IMG/VR virus record: IMGVR_UViG_3300023174_003073
Span: 106,987-170,986 of that record
Strand: one strand, 5' to 3'
Length of the DNA stretch: 64,000 bases
Origin: a virus
Shown here: piece by piece, positions 33,596 to 41,638 of the stretch
How positions within the stretch are numbered: the stretch's first letter is position 1
Layout of the letters: each line of letters starts with the position of its first letter
Notes under the pieces: model-generated
What the model was told of the DNA's origin: nothing
The model's input: only the letters and a program-made list of their open reading frames with translations
The model's database searches: none
Program-made: the position numbers and the translations under genes

Positions 33596-34749
33596 TAGAA
33601 TGCTTTCAAAATAATCATATTCTCATTGAACCTACCATTAGGCGCAGTTGCTACTGCTTTAATCTCTTTAAAGTACTTACGTGCCGCAGGCTTGCTACCC
33701 ATTAGTTCTTTAATCTGCTCACCCGGCTTACGCAATGTTTTGACTTCACTTGTATTGCTATCAAAGCCTAGGATCGTATTACCCTTAACCGTAAAACACT
33801 TGCTATACTCGTCAGCAATGTAGTGATGCATCTTACGCTTTGCAGTATCATAGACCCATGCCTCACTTGCACCATGCAACTTAGTTGGATGCACACTAAT
33901 CAAGTCAAGTTTGTTAACTGGATCTTTGAATTCTTTCAAGTACTTGAGTTTAGCAACAATTTTCTCAACAGGAACTGCCTTGCGTTTGCGAGGTGCTTTG
34001 CTTGCTTTCTTAATTGAGATATAACTGTTCAAGTCACCTAGGACACTATCTACAAATTTGATAAGATTACGTACCTGTACTTTGCCTAAGAATGCATAAG
34101 CCTCGTTCAGGTCTTTATCTTGACCCTCGGATAGTTCGTTGAATTCTTCTGCTTTGCGTTTCCAAATCTCAACAATGATAGGGATATGTTGAGGCATGAC
34201 ATTGAATTTTGCAACAATGTCAACTGTCTTTTGTGTAGTCTTACCTGTAGTCATGTACTCGTCAAGCAAACCTTCAAGTTCACCTGCGGCTTCACCTGCT
34301 TTTTCACGCATCAATTCCTGAATGTTAGGACGATTGCTAGGTGCTACTTCTTTTACTACTTCTGGTTTATGAACCAGTTTCATTAGTCGGGAGATTTCGT
34401 TTTCTAGTGTAACTGATTCATGTTCGTTCAGTTCAAGACCACGCAAACTCATACGTGCTAACCAGCACAATGTCATAATGTATTCAGATTCATGTACCTT
34501 ACGCAAATACTTAGCATCTGCTGTTCGTTCATGGCTATCTAAGTATTGACATAATAGTTCTTTAGCGTCTTTTTTACCGTAGAACCTATTGTACCAAGTG
34601 AAACTATTAGTCAATGCAAGTTTCCTACCATCACTATCAGGTTGCAACGGGAAATAGGGCTCTTCGCCCATGTACTTCATATCAGCATCTTTTGGGTTCA
34701 GTGCTTTAACAAAGTGGTCTGCTGTTGCTTTGGGTTTACGTGTTGCCAT
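33595..34749 (-). CDS. Conserved hypothetical protein (384 aa), early operon leader
   Basis: 384 residues from the ATG at 34749 (AGGAG 6 bases upstream; the longer frame would start inside the promoter). The N-terminal domain (FTWYNRFYGKKDAKELL, EYIMTLCWLARMSLRGLEL) and middle helices are followed by a basic linker (KKASKAPRKRKAVPVEK) and a beta-rich C-terminus (EAWVYDTAKRKMHHYIADE). Strong early promoter TTGACA-17-TATAAT. No enzyme motif recognised. The Lys-rich linker suggests nucleic-acid contact; function unknown. Confidence 0.6.
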   Translation of the reverse strand: MATRKPKATADHFVKALNPKDADMKYMGEEPYFPLQPDSDGRKLALTNSFTWYNRFYGKKDAKELLCQYLDSHERTADAKYLRKVHESEYIMTLCWLARMSLRGLELNEHESVTLENEISRLMKLVHKPEVVKEVAPSNRPNIQELMREKAGEAAGELEGLLDEYMTTGKTTQKTVDIVAKFNVMPQHIPIIVEIWKRKAEEFNELSEGQDKDLNEAYAFLGKVQVRNLIKFVDSVLGDLNSYISIKKASKAPRKRKAVPVEKIVAKLKYLKEFKDPVNKLDLISVHPTKLHGASEAWVYDTAKRKMHHYIADEYSKCFTVKGNTILGFDSNTSEVKTLRKPGEQIKELMGSKPAARKYFKEIKAVATAPNGRFNENMIILKAF

Positions 34750-34773
34750 AGTTACTCCTGTTACGATTTCATT

Positions 34774-34802
34774 ATTATATATGATTGTCCAATTATTGTC
34801 AA
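34774..34802 (-). promoter_or_regulatory. Consensus early promoter (TTGACA-17-TATAAT)
   Basis: Minus strand: TTGACA 34802-34797, 17-base spacer, TATAAT 34779-34774. The spacer begins ATAATTGGA and ends ATCATA, nearly the same as the spacer of the promoter at 61629-61657. It drives the 384-aa, 62-aa, MazG and nuclease genes with a normal RBS-containing leader. Confidence 0.85.
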
Positions 34803-34838
34803 GCATTTTGTAAGGTAATACTTTTGCTTTAGGAATGC

Positions 34839-34847
34839 GATAAATAC
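34839..34847 (+). promoter_or_regulatory. Late promoter of gp14 (GATAAATAC), leaderless
   Basis: Plus-strand GATAAATAC ends 3 bases before the ATG at 34851, and no Shine-Dalgarno is positioned correctly. It is back to back with the early promoter on the other strand. Confidence 0.7.
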
Positions 34848-34850
34848 ACT

Positions 34851-36539
34851 ATGCCAAGATTATCCTTATACCGCGAGAAAAAATCCAATGATTATAAGTT
34901 CTTTGACAGAGTTATCAAAGAGCAATTTACTGTAGGTGGAACGGATTTGTATGTCCATAAATATATGGGTATTTCGAATCAAGGACCAAGTGCAGACTTA
35001 TCACAACCTCAACGTAGCATATTAGACCCCACTAAAATACAAGATTTGTTATTCTTAGAAAATCGTGACCGCAATTATGCCCCTGATATCTATCGTCTAC
35101 GTGGTCATTATAATGTACAGAATTTAGACTTTGACCTAAGTCAATTTGGATTGTTCTTAAACAATGACACGATATTCATTACCATTCACTATAATGAAAT
35201 GATTGACTTGATTGGTCGTAAATTAATGGTAGGTGATGTATTAGAGTTACCGCATTTAACTGACTATCATCCATTAAATGAAACTATTCCTACAAGTTTA
35301 CGCAGATATTATCAAGTAACTGATGGCAATTTTGCAAGTGAAGGATTCAGTAGTACATGGTATCCGCATCTGTGGCGCATCAAGTGTGAGCCGTTAGTTG
35401 ATAGTCAAGAATTTTCAAGTATACTTGAACAACCAATTAATAAGGATACATATTTAGGAGTATGGGATAAATTAAAAACGTATGTTCCTGGATATGTTGT
35501 TACTTATGGTGATAAGAATTATACCACAATTACCAATGTTCCAGTTGGAACCCCGTGTACTATATTTGATGAGGCCACTCAAACATATATTCCTAATGCA
35601 CCGTATTGGGAATTAGACACTGCTGACAACTTGAAAGATATTTTGAGTAGATATAACACAAACATTGCAATTAATGATGCGGCAATTGCAGAAGCTAAAA
35701 GATTATTGCCTAAATCAGGATATGATAATAGTAATCTATATGTTGTTCCTACTGATGATAACGATGAACCTATAAGTGCAAATAGCATTGTAACATTAAA
35801 GGGTGCCCCTGTCAGACCAGAAGGTACTATTGAAGAAATTATTTCACGTGGACAAAATTACTTTGTTGTAAGAGTTGGGGCAGGTGCATTAAAAAGTATT
35901 TGGGATATGACCGCTGATGCTGATGACACTAAATTAGCAGAGTTTGTAAAAATGAGTTTGAAAGTTGCAAGAACAAAACCAAAACAAACAGAAACTGGTT
36001 CAGGGCAAGTTAAAGGTGATTTAGTATTATCAGTAAAAGCATTGAGTGCAGTCACTGGTCCCTATGGTACAACAGATAACGAATATAGTGAAGCCGACCA
36101 GAACCCAATATTAGATGGATTCACTGGTACAATTATTCCTGATATCATGGACTATCGTGCTGATAGTGATCCAAGATTCCATTATGTTGCAAAAAGCAGT
36201 CCAAGAAGTTTTGGATACTCAGGTGGCTACATGGTTGGCACAGGAGCTGCACCTAATGGTACTCCAACAGGTGCAGGTATTACATTCCCTTCTAGCCCAA
36301 TTAAAGGTGATTACTTCCTAAGAACAGATTATTTACCGCAACAATTATTCCGATGGGATGGTAGCTTGTGGGTTAAGATTAGTGAAAACGTTAGAACTGG
36401 ATCAGCATTAGGAAATGATGATGCAACAATGAGAGCATCTTTCATTAACAATACCAATGTAACCACATTAAGTGACGGAGTTACAACAATACCAGAACGT
36501 CAATCACTTTCACAGATATTAAAAATACAAACAGATTAA
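34851..36539 (+). CDS. gp14: Neck protein gp14-like
   Basis: 562 residues (T4 gp14 is 256). The blocks IQDLLFLENRDRNYAPDIY, LRGHYNVQNLDFDLSQFG, GDVLELPHLTD, RRYYQVTDGNFASEGF and TWYPHLWRIKCEPLVDSQEF recall neck proteins of marine T4-like phages, directly before gp15 as in T4. A C-terminal extension carries a Trp/Asp module (GDYFLRTDYLPQQLFRWDG) like those in the enlarged sheath. The assignment rests on gene order and remembered motifs. It starts a plus-strand island and appears leaderless. Confidence 0.6.
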   Translation: MPRLSLYREKKSNDYKFFDRVIKEQFTVGGTDLYVHKYMGISNQGPSADLSQPQRSILDPTKIQDLLFLENRDRNYAPDIYRLRGHYNVQNLDFDLSQFGLFLNNDTIFITIHYNEMIDLIGRKLMVGDVLELPHLTDYHPLNETIPTSLRRYYQVTDGNFASEGFSSTWYPHLWRIKCEPLVDSQEFSSILEQPINKDTYLGVWDKLKTYVPGYVVTYGDKNYTTITNVPVGTPCTIFDEATQTYIPNAPYWELDTADNLKDILSRYNTNIAINDAAIAEAKRLLPKSGYDNSNLYVVPTDDNDEPISANSIVTLKGAPVRPEGTIEEIISRGQNYFVVRVGAGALKSIWDMTADADDTKLAEFVKMSLKVARTKPKQTETGSGQVKGDLVLSVKALSAVTGPYGTTDNEYSEADQNPILDGFTGTIIPDIMDYRADSDPRFHYVAKSSPRSFGYSGGYMVGTGAAPNGTPTGAGITFPSSPIKGDYFLRTDYLPQQLFRWDGSLWVKISENVRTGSALGNDDATMRASFINNTNVTTLSDGVTTIPERQSLSQILKIQTD

Positions 36540-36547
36540 GGTTTATA

Positions 36548-37924
36548 ATGGCACAGTTTTTCTTTGATAATCAGATACGTAGATTTTTAATTCAGTTTGC
36601 AAGAATTTTCAGTGACTGGCAAGTAACTAAAGGTAAAGACCCTGCAGGTAATGACATTCTAATCCGTGTACCAATTCAATATGGTGATGCTAGTAGAATG
36701 GCACAGGCGCAAATAAGTAATAATAGTGCAAGTAGTTTACCAAGTGCACCGTTAATTACATATAATATCACTGGGTTAGAATATGACCAAAGTAGAACAC
36801 AAGATCCTTATTTTGTAGATAAATTGTCAATCAGACAACGTACATTCAATCAAGACACCGGACAATTTGAGCAAACACAAGGACAAGCATATACTGTTGA
36901 AAGACTAATGCCTGTACCATATAAACTAAGTGTCAATGTAGATTTTTGGACTACAAACTATAATCAAAAATTAGAATTAATTGAGCAGTTAGGTGTACTA
37001 TTCAACCCTGCATTAGAAATTCAAAGTACAGATAACTTTATTGATTGGACTTCATTATCAGTTGTTTACCAAGATGGGTTAACTTTTAGTAGTCGTACTA
37101 TACCCCAAGGGTCAGGTAATCCAGTTGATATTATGAGTTGGAAATTTCACATGCCTATATGGATAAGTGGTCCAGCCAAGATTAAGAAATTGGGAGTAAT
37201 TCAGAAAATTGTTGCTAGTATATTTAAAGGTTCTGCACTAACAGATATGCAAGATAGTGATTTACTATTAGGAACAAGGCCTAAAATTACACCATATGGT
37301 TATAAACTTTTATTATTAGGTGATACACTACAAATTTTACCTGCTGGCACTCCGATAGATGGAATCAATTTATCTATGCAACTAAATGAAAATGCAGATA
37401 GTTCAATTTATTGGTCTGCTTTTTTAAATGTATACGGTACTGTAACAAATGGAATTTCACAAATATGGTTAGAAAATCCATATATGGATACTGATATTGT
37501 AGGTACTATTTCTATAAATCCAACAGATGATAGAATATTATTATTTGATATCGATACTGATACACTGCCACAGAATACATTAGATCCAGTAACTAGTATC
37601 ATCAATCCGCAAACAAAAGGACCCAATCATGGACTACCGGCTCCTGTTAATGGACAAAGATATTTGTTAGTAGATGATATAGGTAATATTGACAATGAAG
37701 TTCCTGCTCTTGCTTGGGGAGATGTTGTTGCGTATGCAAATGATATTATACAATATAACAGTAGCACACAAAAATGGCAAGTTGATTTTGATAGTAGAAA
37801 TACAACCACAACTGAATATGTAACCAATTTAACTAGCAGTGTTCAATATAGATATACCGATGGCATGTGGGTTAAGTCATACGAAGGTTATTATGAAGCC
37901 GGAGATTTTTCTATAGTCATCTAA
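36548..37924 (+). CDS. gp15: Tail completion/sheath stabiliser gp15
   Basis: 458 residues (T4 gp15 is 272). The N-terminal domain is diagnostic: MAQFFFDNQIRRFLIQFARI, ILIRVPIQYGDASRM, TVERLMPVPYKLSVNVDFWT, NYNQKLELIEQLGVLFNP, SSRTIPQGSGNPVDI and PIWISGPAKIKKLGVIQ. gp15 caps the sheath and tube and joins the tail to the neck. About 190 extra C-terminal residues contain Trp/Tyr-rich beta modules (QYNSSTQKWQVDFD, YRYTDGMWVKSYEG). It follows gp14 by 8 bases. Confidence 0.82.
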   Translation: MAQFFFDNQIRRFLIQFARIFSDWQVTKGKDPAGNDILIRVPIQYGDASRMAQAQISNNSASSLPSAPLITYNITGLEYDQSRTQDPYFVDKLSIRQRTFNQDTGQFEQTQGQAYTVERLMPVPYKLSVNVDFWTTNYNQKLELIEQLGVLFNPALEIQSTDNFIDWTSLSVVYQDGLTFSSRTIPQGSGNPVDIMSWKFHMPIWISGPAKIKKLGVIQKIVASIFKGSALTDMQDSDLLLGTRPKITPYGYKLLLLGDTLQILPAGTPIDGINLSMQLNENADSSIYWSAFLNVYGTVTNGISQIWLENPYMDTDIVGTISINPTDDRILLFDIDTDTLPQNTLDPVTSIINPQTKGPNHGLPAPVNGQRYLLVDDIGNIDNEVPALAWGDVVAYANDIIQYNSSTQKWQVDFDSRNTTTTEYVTNLTSSVQYRYTDGMWVKSYEGYYEAGDFSIVI

Positions 37925-37941
37925 CTGTGATAAATCATAGT

Positions 37942-38361
37942 ATGAAAGACAATACCTCAGCAGGAATCTTTTTTTACGCAAGTGATACACAAAGATTTCT
38001 TTATCTACTTAGAAATGATAATAAAAATCCAGGTAATTGGGGTATACCGGGTGGAAAAATTGAAGCAAATGAAACATTACTTGAAGGTGTTGAAAGAGAA
38101 TGTTTAGAAGAAGTAGGTTTCTTTCCAAAGAATGCTAAACTAGTTCCAATACAAAAATTTATTAACAACACATTCACATATCATACATTCTTTTGTAAAG
38201 TAGACAAAGAGTTTATTCCAGTATTGAATGAAGAACATTGCGGGTATGCTTGGACTGACAGTAAACACTATCCTAAGCCATTACATCCTGGACTGTTTAA
38301 CACAGTGAACTTTGATGTAGTACAAGACAAACTACAGAAACTAATAAAAAAAGCCGCATAA
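37942..38361 (+). CDS. Nudix hydrolase
   Basis: 139 residues from the ATG at 37942; an upstream in-frame GTG at 37927 would place a GATAAATC promoter-like sequence inside the frame. A complete Nudix box GX5EX7REUXEEXGU occurs at 38-60 (GGKIEANE ... REC LEEVGF). Nudix enzymes cleave nucleoside diphosphates linked to another moiety; T4 NudE acts on ADP-ribose and Ap3A-type substrates, but the substrate here is unknown. Its TAA lies in the loop of the terminator that follows. Confidence 0.87.
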   Translation: MKDNTSAGIFFYASDTQRFLYLLRNDNKNPGNWGIPGGKIEANETLLEGVERECLEEVGFFPKNAKLVPIQKFINNTFTYHTFFCKVDKEFIPVLNEEHCGYAWTDSKHYPKPLHPGLFNTVNFDVVQDKLQKLIKKAA

Positions 38362-38373
38362 TGCGGCTTTTTT
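38347..38373. terminator. Bidirectional Rho-independent terminator
   Basis: A 13-bp perfect inverted repeat (AAAAAAGCCGCAT, one base, ATGCGGCTTTTTT) gives a GC stem followed by a T run on both strands. It serves the convergent Nudix gene and the minus-strand gene ending at 38391. Confidence 0.88.
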
Positions 38374-38390
38374 GTTGATGCTTAATAATA

Positions 38391-39608
38391 TTAAGTGTTA
38401 GCAATTTTAACAGTTGTGTTCAATGTTGCTGAACCAAATGTCCATTGTACTGCTGAATCAGTAGCAAATTGTGTGCCAGTACCTCTAGTAACAGTAGCCT
38501 TACGACCATTTAGTTTTGTTACAAAATATGTGCCACCTGCACTATCAGTAGCAGTGATAGTCATTTCGCCAATTGCAGATACCGCTGATCCTTTTAATTG
38601 GCAAATTGCAATACCATCTGCTGTTTTAACTTTGAATCTTCGTGCACCAACTTGACGAATAATGTCACCAATTTTAGATCCATTGTCATCAGTATCAGCA
38701 TAAATGGTAATAGCATTTTCTTGATTACCTGCACTGTAAGGGATACCATTATCTGTAGTTAACACAGAAGTTCCTGCTGCCGTGCCACCACTGAATGTAG
38801 GAGCCGCATCAGAAACTGTCGAATACCCGGAACCCGTCTCACTCATTTCTACGCCACTAACACCATACGTGATAGTCAAGGTAGCACCTGTACCACCTGT
38901 TGGTGCAACTGTTGTTGATTTTGCTCCACTAGAGACACTAGTATAGTCACCTTGTTCAGCAACCGCAACAGTAGAAACTCCCCATGCAGTGATGTTAACT
39001 TGTAAATTAATACCGTTATAGTCTGAACCGGCTGCAACTTGAGTCTTAGTCATACCAATTGTATTGCTCGGTAATGCACCACTTGTCCACACACCACCGT
39101 TAACAATAGAAACTGCTGTGGCTGTACCTGTAGTTGAGGCTGTTACACGAACTCTTAATGGAGTTGCAAAACCAGCAATAGCAAATGTAAACTCGTCGCC
39201 CACATCGTTTGCTGAACCACCGTTGTTGAGTGTGATACCTACTACTGTTAAACCAGTAACACTGAATGTTGCCGGTGTAACTACACCAGTACCTGTTGGT
39301 AATGTCAATACATCAGCTAAATGATAGCCAGTACCAGCCGCTGTAGCAACAGCAGTCAATGCATGACCGTGTACTATACCAGTAGCACGTACTGCACCAA
39401 TACCTACTAAATCAGGATCGCTGAATGTTACTGTGGGCAACGCAGAAGTATATGTACCTTCTGTATTGATTGTAACACTTGCTACACCTTCACCACCAAT
39501 GCGGTCATCACTGTAGTTTTGACTGTTTGATAAACCACCTGTTGTTTGGTCGCCACCAGTACCGATGTTACGATTACCAAAATATTTTTTATTTAAACTT
39601 TTTGCCAT
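38391..39608 (-). CDS. Virion protein, tandem paralogue A (405 aa)
   Basis: 405 residues. The N-terminal signature NLNKKYFGNRNIGTGGDQTT (here with S for the first N) and the C-terminal domain (GIPYSAGNQENAITIYADTD, IIRQVGARRFKVKTADG, GTQFATDSAVQWTFG) are nearly shared with the adjacent gene at 39620-40639. The central 200 residues are Gly/Thr-rich beta repeats unique to this copy. The pattern is known to me from abundant structural proteins of aquatic T4-like phages (head or tail decoration). It is separated from its partner by 11 bases with AAGGAAAA as RBS. Confidence 0.7.
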   Translation of the reverse strand: MAKSLNKKYFGNRNIGTGGDQTTGGLSNSQNYSDDRIGGEGVASVTINTEGTYTSALPTVTFSDPDLVGIGAVRATGIVHGHALTAVATAAGTGYHLADVLTLPTGTGVVTPATFSVTGLTVVGITLNNGGSANDVGDEFTFAIAGFATPLRVRVTASTTGTATAVSIVNGGVWTSGALPSNTIGMTKTQVAAGSDYNGINLQVNITAWGVSTVAVAEQGDYTSVSSGAKSTTVAPTGGTGATLTITYGVSGVEMSETGSGYSTVSDAAPTFSGGTAAGTSVLTTDNGIPYSAGNQENAITIYADTDDNGSKIGDIIRQVGARRFKVKTADGIAICQLKGSAVSAIGEMTITATDSAGGTYFVTKLNGRKATVTRGTGTQFATDSAVQWTFGSATLNTTVKIANT

Positions 39609-39619
39609 TTTATTTTTCC

Positions 39620-40639
39620 TTAAGCGTTAGTTATAGATACAGAGACACCGTTTACTGGGGCACCAAATGTCCATGGAACACTTGAATCTGTAGCAAACTG
39701 AGTACCACCGTTAGATGCTTTGCGAACAACTGTGCAACGATGACCACCTAGTTTCTTAACCCAATATTCCCCACCGGCACTGTCAAAAGCAGTTAAGTCC
39801 ATTTCACCGGCTGCGTTTGCAACACCATCAGTTACTAGTGAACAAGTCATAACACCGTCTGCTGTTTTAACCTTGTAACGGCGTGCACCAACTTGACGAA
39901 TAATATCAGCTACTTGGCGACTTCCACCTGTTACATATGCGTAAGGGATGATAGCATTTTCTTGATTACCGGCACTGTAAGGAATACCGTTGTCTGTAGT
40001 CAATACGATTGTACCTGCTGGTACTGTACCATTTGTTGTACCTGGCTTAGTAAATGTAAATGTTTCATTACCTGTATAACCAGATCCTTTTTCAGTAATA
40101 GTTACTGTAGATTCTTTAACACGGAATGCAATGTCAACTAAGAATGTTGACGCTGTACCTGATCCTGCAATTTTAGTTAAAGTAATACCAACTGTATCTT
40201 TTGGAATGTCTGCAAGTGCTAGAGCATCACCCCGAGCCGCACCGGTTGCTATTACTGAGAACACAGCATTAGCACCTGACAAGTCAGTAACTTTAGCAAT
40301 CATTCCTGGTACACTTGCCACACCAAATGTGTCGCCAACTGCTAAGTTAGTTTTGCCTGCACCAGTTCCTACGCTTTCAACTTCAAATTGTGCAGTGTAA
40401 GTTGCTTGTACACCGCCTGGAATTGTCGGAGCTGGCAGTGCTGTTAGTGCTGTCAACACTTGAACGTTACTGTTGCCTTGGAATGAACCAAGTGTTGACC
40501 AGTTGATACTAGCAATGCCTTCGCCACCAATTCTGTCATCACTATAATTTTGACTGTTTGATTGATTACCAGTAGTCTGGTCACCGCCGGTACCAATGTT
40601 ACGGTTACCAAAATATTTTTTGTTTAGATTAGCTGCCAT
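39620..40639 (-). CDS. Virion protein, tandem paralogue B (339 aa)
   Basis: 339 residues, paralogue of the gene at 38391-39608: the first 40 and last 130 residues align by eye, the middle differs in length and sequence. This pattern suggests a decoration protein in which the exposed centre diversified after duplication. The mRNA has an unusual approximately 75-base leader with two stem-loops before AAGGAAAA and the ATG, from the late promoter at 40720-40728. Confidence 0.7.
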   Translation of the reverse strand: MAANLNKKYFGNRNIGTGGDQTTGNQSNSQNYSDDRIGGEGIASINWSTLGSFQGNSNVQVLTALTALPAPTIPGGVQATYTAQFEVESVGTGAGKTNLAVGDTFGVASVPGMIAKVTDLSGANAVFSVIATGAARGDALALADIPKDTVGITLTKIAGSGTASTFLVDIAFRVKESTVTITEKGSGYTGNETFTFTKPGTTNGTVPAGTIVLTTDNGIPYSAGNQENAIIPYAYVTGGSRQVADIIRQVGARRYKVKTADGVMTCSLVTDGVANAAGEMDLTAFDSAGGEYWVKKLGGHRCTVVRKASNGGTQFATDSSVPWTFGAPVNGVSVSITNA

Positions 40640-40674
40640 TTTATTTTTCCTTTATATTATGGGCGTTCTAGGCC

Positions 40675-40695
40675 TACGCAGTGGCTTACTGCGTA
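40675..40695 (-). promoter_or_regulatory. Stem-loop in the leader of paralogue B
   Basis: A perfect 8-bp stem (TACGCAGT/ACTGCGTA, 5-base loop) lies in the 5' untranslated region, with a smaller CTCT/AGAG hairpin nearer the start point at about 40700-40713. It has no T run after it, so it is more likely an mRNA-stabilising or regulatory element than a terminator. Confidence 0.55.
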
Positions 40696-40719
40696 AACTC
40701 TCATTCAAGAGCGAACATT

Positions 40720-40728
40720 GTATTTATC
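40720..40728 (-). promoter_or_regulatory. Late promoter of the paralogue pair
   Basis: Minus-strand GATAAATAC, 80 bases before the ATG at 40639; the longest leader among the late promoters here. Confidence 0.65.
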
Positions 40729-40740
40729 TTTTTTTGGGTA

Positions 40741-41601
40741 TTAGAAGGAGGTATCGTCTAATAAGACTCTAGTCCAAATGTCAGTTACATTATCAACGTA
40801 GTTACTTCTGCAATAATACATATACATATTGTCAAATGCTATTGTTCCTACTGTGTCTCCGGCAGCACCATAGCTATGTGTAGGTGGAGTTCCACCGGCA
40901 GAGATTAACATCTTACCTACTGTTGCAGTACCTGATACAGTCAAGCCAGTTAATGTACCCAAACTAGTAATGTTAGCCTGTGCATTAGAAGTTACTGTAC
41001 CTGCTTTAGTGGCAGTTGTTGCAGTACCTGAACTATTTGCATACGTAGCATTTGCTATATTATTAGGAGTACCCCAACTTAATGCTGTGCCGTTAGTAGT
41101 TAAGAACTGTCCATTGTGTGTAGATTGTGCGGGTAATGTTGTACCGCCACCTGATGATGTAGTCCAAGTTAAGTTACCTTGACCATCTGTTGAAAGTAAC
41201 CCACCGCTCATCCCACCTAGTATTGAAATATTGGCTGCATCACCTAATTTTATTTTAATGTTTGCAGTTGGTCCAACATTTGCGCCAGTCCAATTAACTA
41301 CACTATTAGCAACTGATGCATTGCCATCAAATACTAAAATTTGACCTGTTCTCGGATCATTTAAACTTACAAATGTATTGCTTGATCCTGCAATTTGTGT
41401 AAAAGGTATTTCTGAAACTTCAGTAAGAATTTCAGTCTGAGTTGTCATTTCATTCTCAGCAACAGGAACTAATACAGGATCGTTTCCTATATAGACTTTT
41501 TGTGCGTCTGATGCAAATCCAATTTCCCCCGTGTCTAATTGAGGCAAATCTACATTTGCACCTACTCTGTGAATTATTTTGCTTATTTGTACGATGGCCA
41601 T
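40741..41601 (-). CDS. Tail fibre/receptor-binding-type protein (286 aa)
   Basis: 286 residues. The N-terminus (VQISKIIHRVGANVDLPQLD, TGEIGFASDAQKVYIGND) is the short domain found at the start of many phage fibres and related to Mtd-type proteins. The middle contains SNAQANITSLGTLTGLTVSG, the same repeat as in the 1922-residue fibre. The C-terminus (AFDNMYMYYCRSNYVDNVTD) is probably the tip. The ATG abuts a 9-bp hairpin overlapping the late promoter; no clear Shine-Dalgarno. Confidence 0.7.
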   Translation of the reverse strand: MAIVQISKIIHRVGANVDLPQLDTGEIGFASDAQKVYIGNDPVLVPVAENEMTTQTEILTEVSEIPFTQIAGSSNTFVSLNDPRTGQILVFDGNASVANSVVNWTGANVGPTANIKIKLGDAANISILGGMSGGLLSTDGQGNLTWTTSSGGGTTLPAQSTHNGQFLTTNGTALSWGTPNNIANATYANSSGTATTATKAGTVTSNAQANITSLGTLTGLTVSGTATVGKMLISAGGTPPTHSYGAAGDTVGTIAFDNMYMYYCRSNYVDNVTDIWTRVLLDDTSF

Positions 41602-41626
41602 AGTTTAATCTTCGGTTGATTAAACT
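41602..41626 (-). promoter_or_regulatory. Hairpin abutting fibre start, overlapping late promoter
   Basis: A perfect 9-bp inverted repeat (AGTTTAATC/GATTAAACT) with a 7-base loop ends at the base next to the ATG at 41601. The upstream arm begins where GATAAATA (41633-41626) ends, so late transcripts (start near 41620) would lack most of that arm, whereas read-through from the exonuclease gene would fold over the start. Confidence 0.6.
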
Positions 41627-41633
41627 ATTTATC
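41625..41633 (-). promoter_or_regulatory. Late promoter of the 286-aa fibre
   Basis: Minus-strand GATAAATAG immediately after the exonuclease gene. Confidence 0.65.
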
Positions 41634-41638
41634 ACGAT

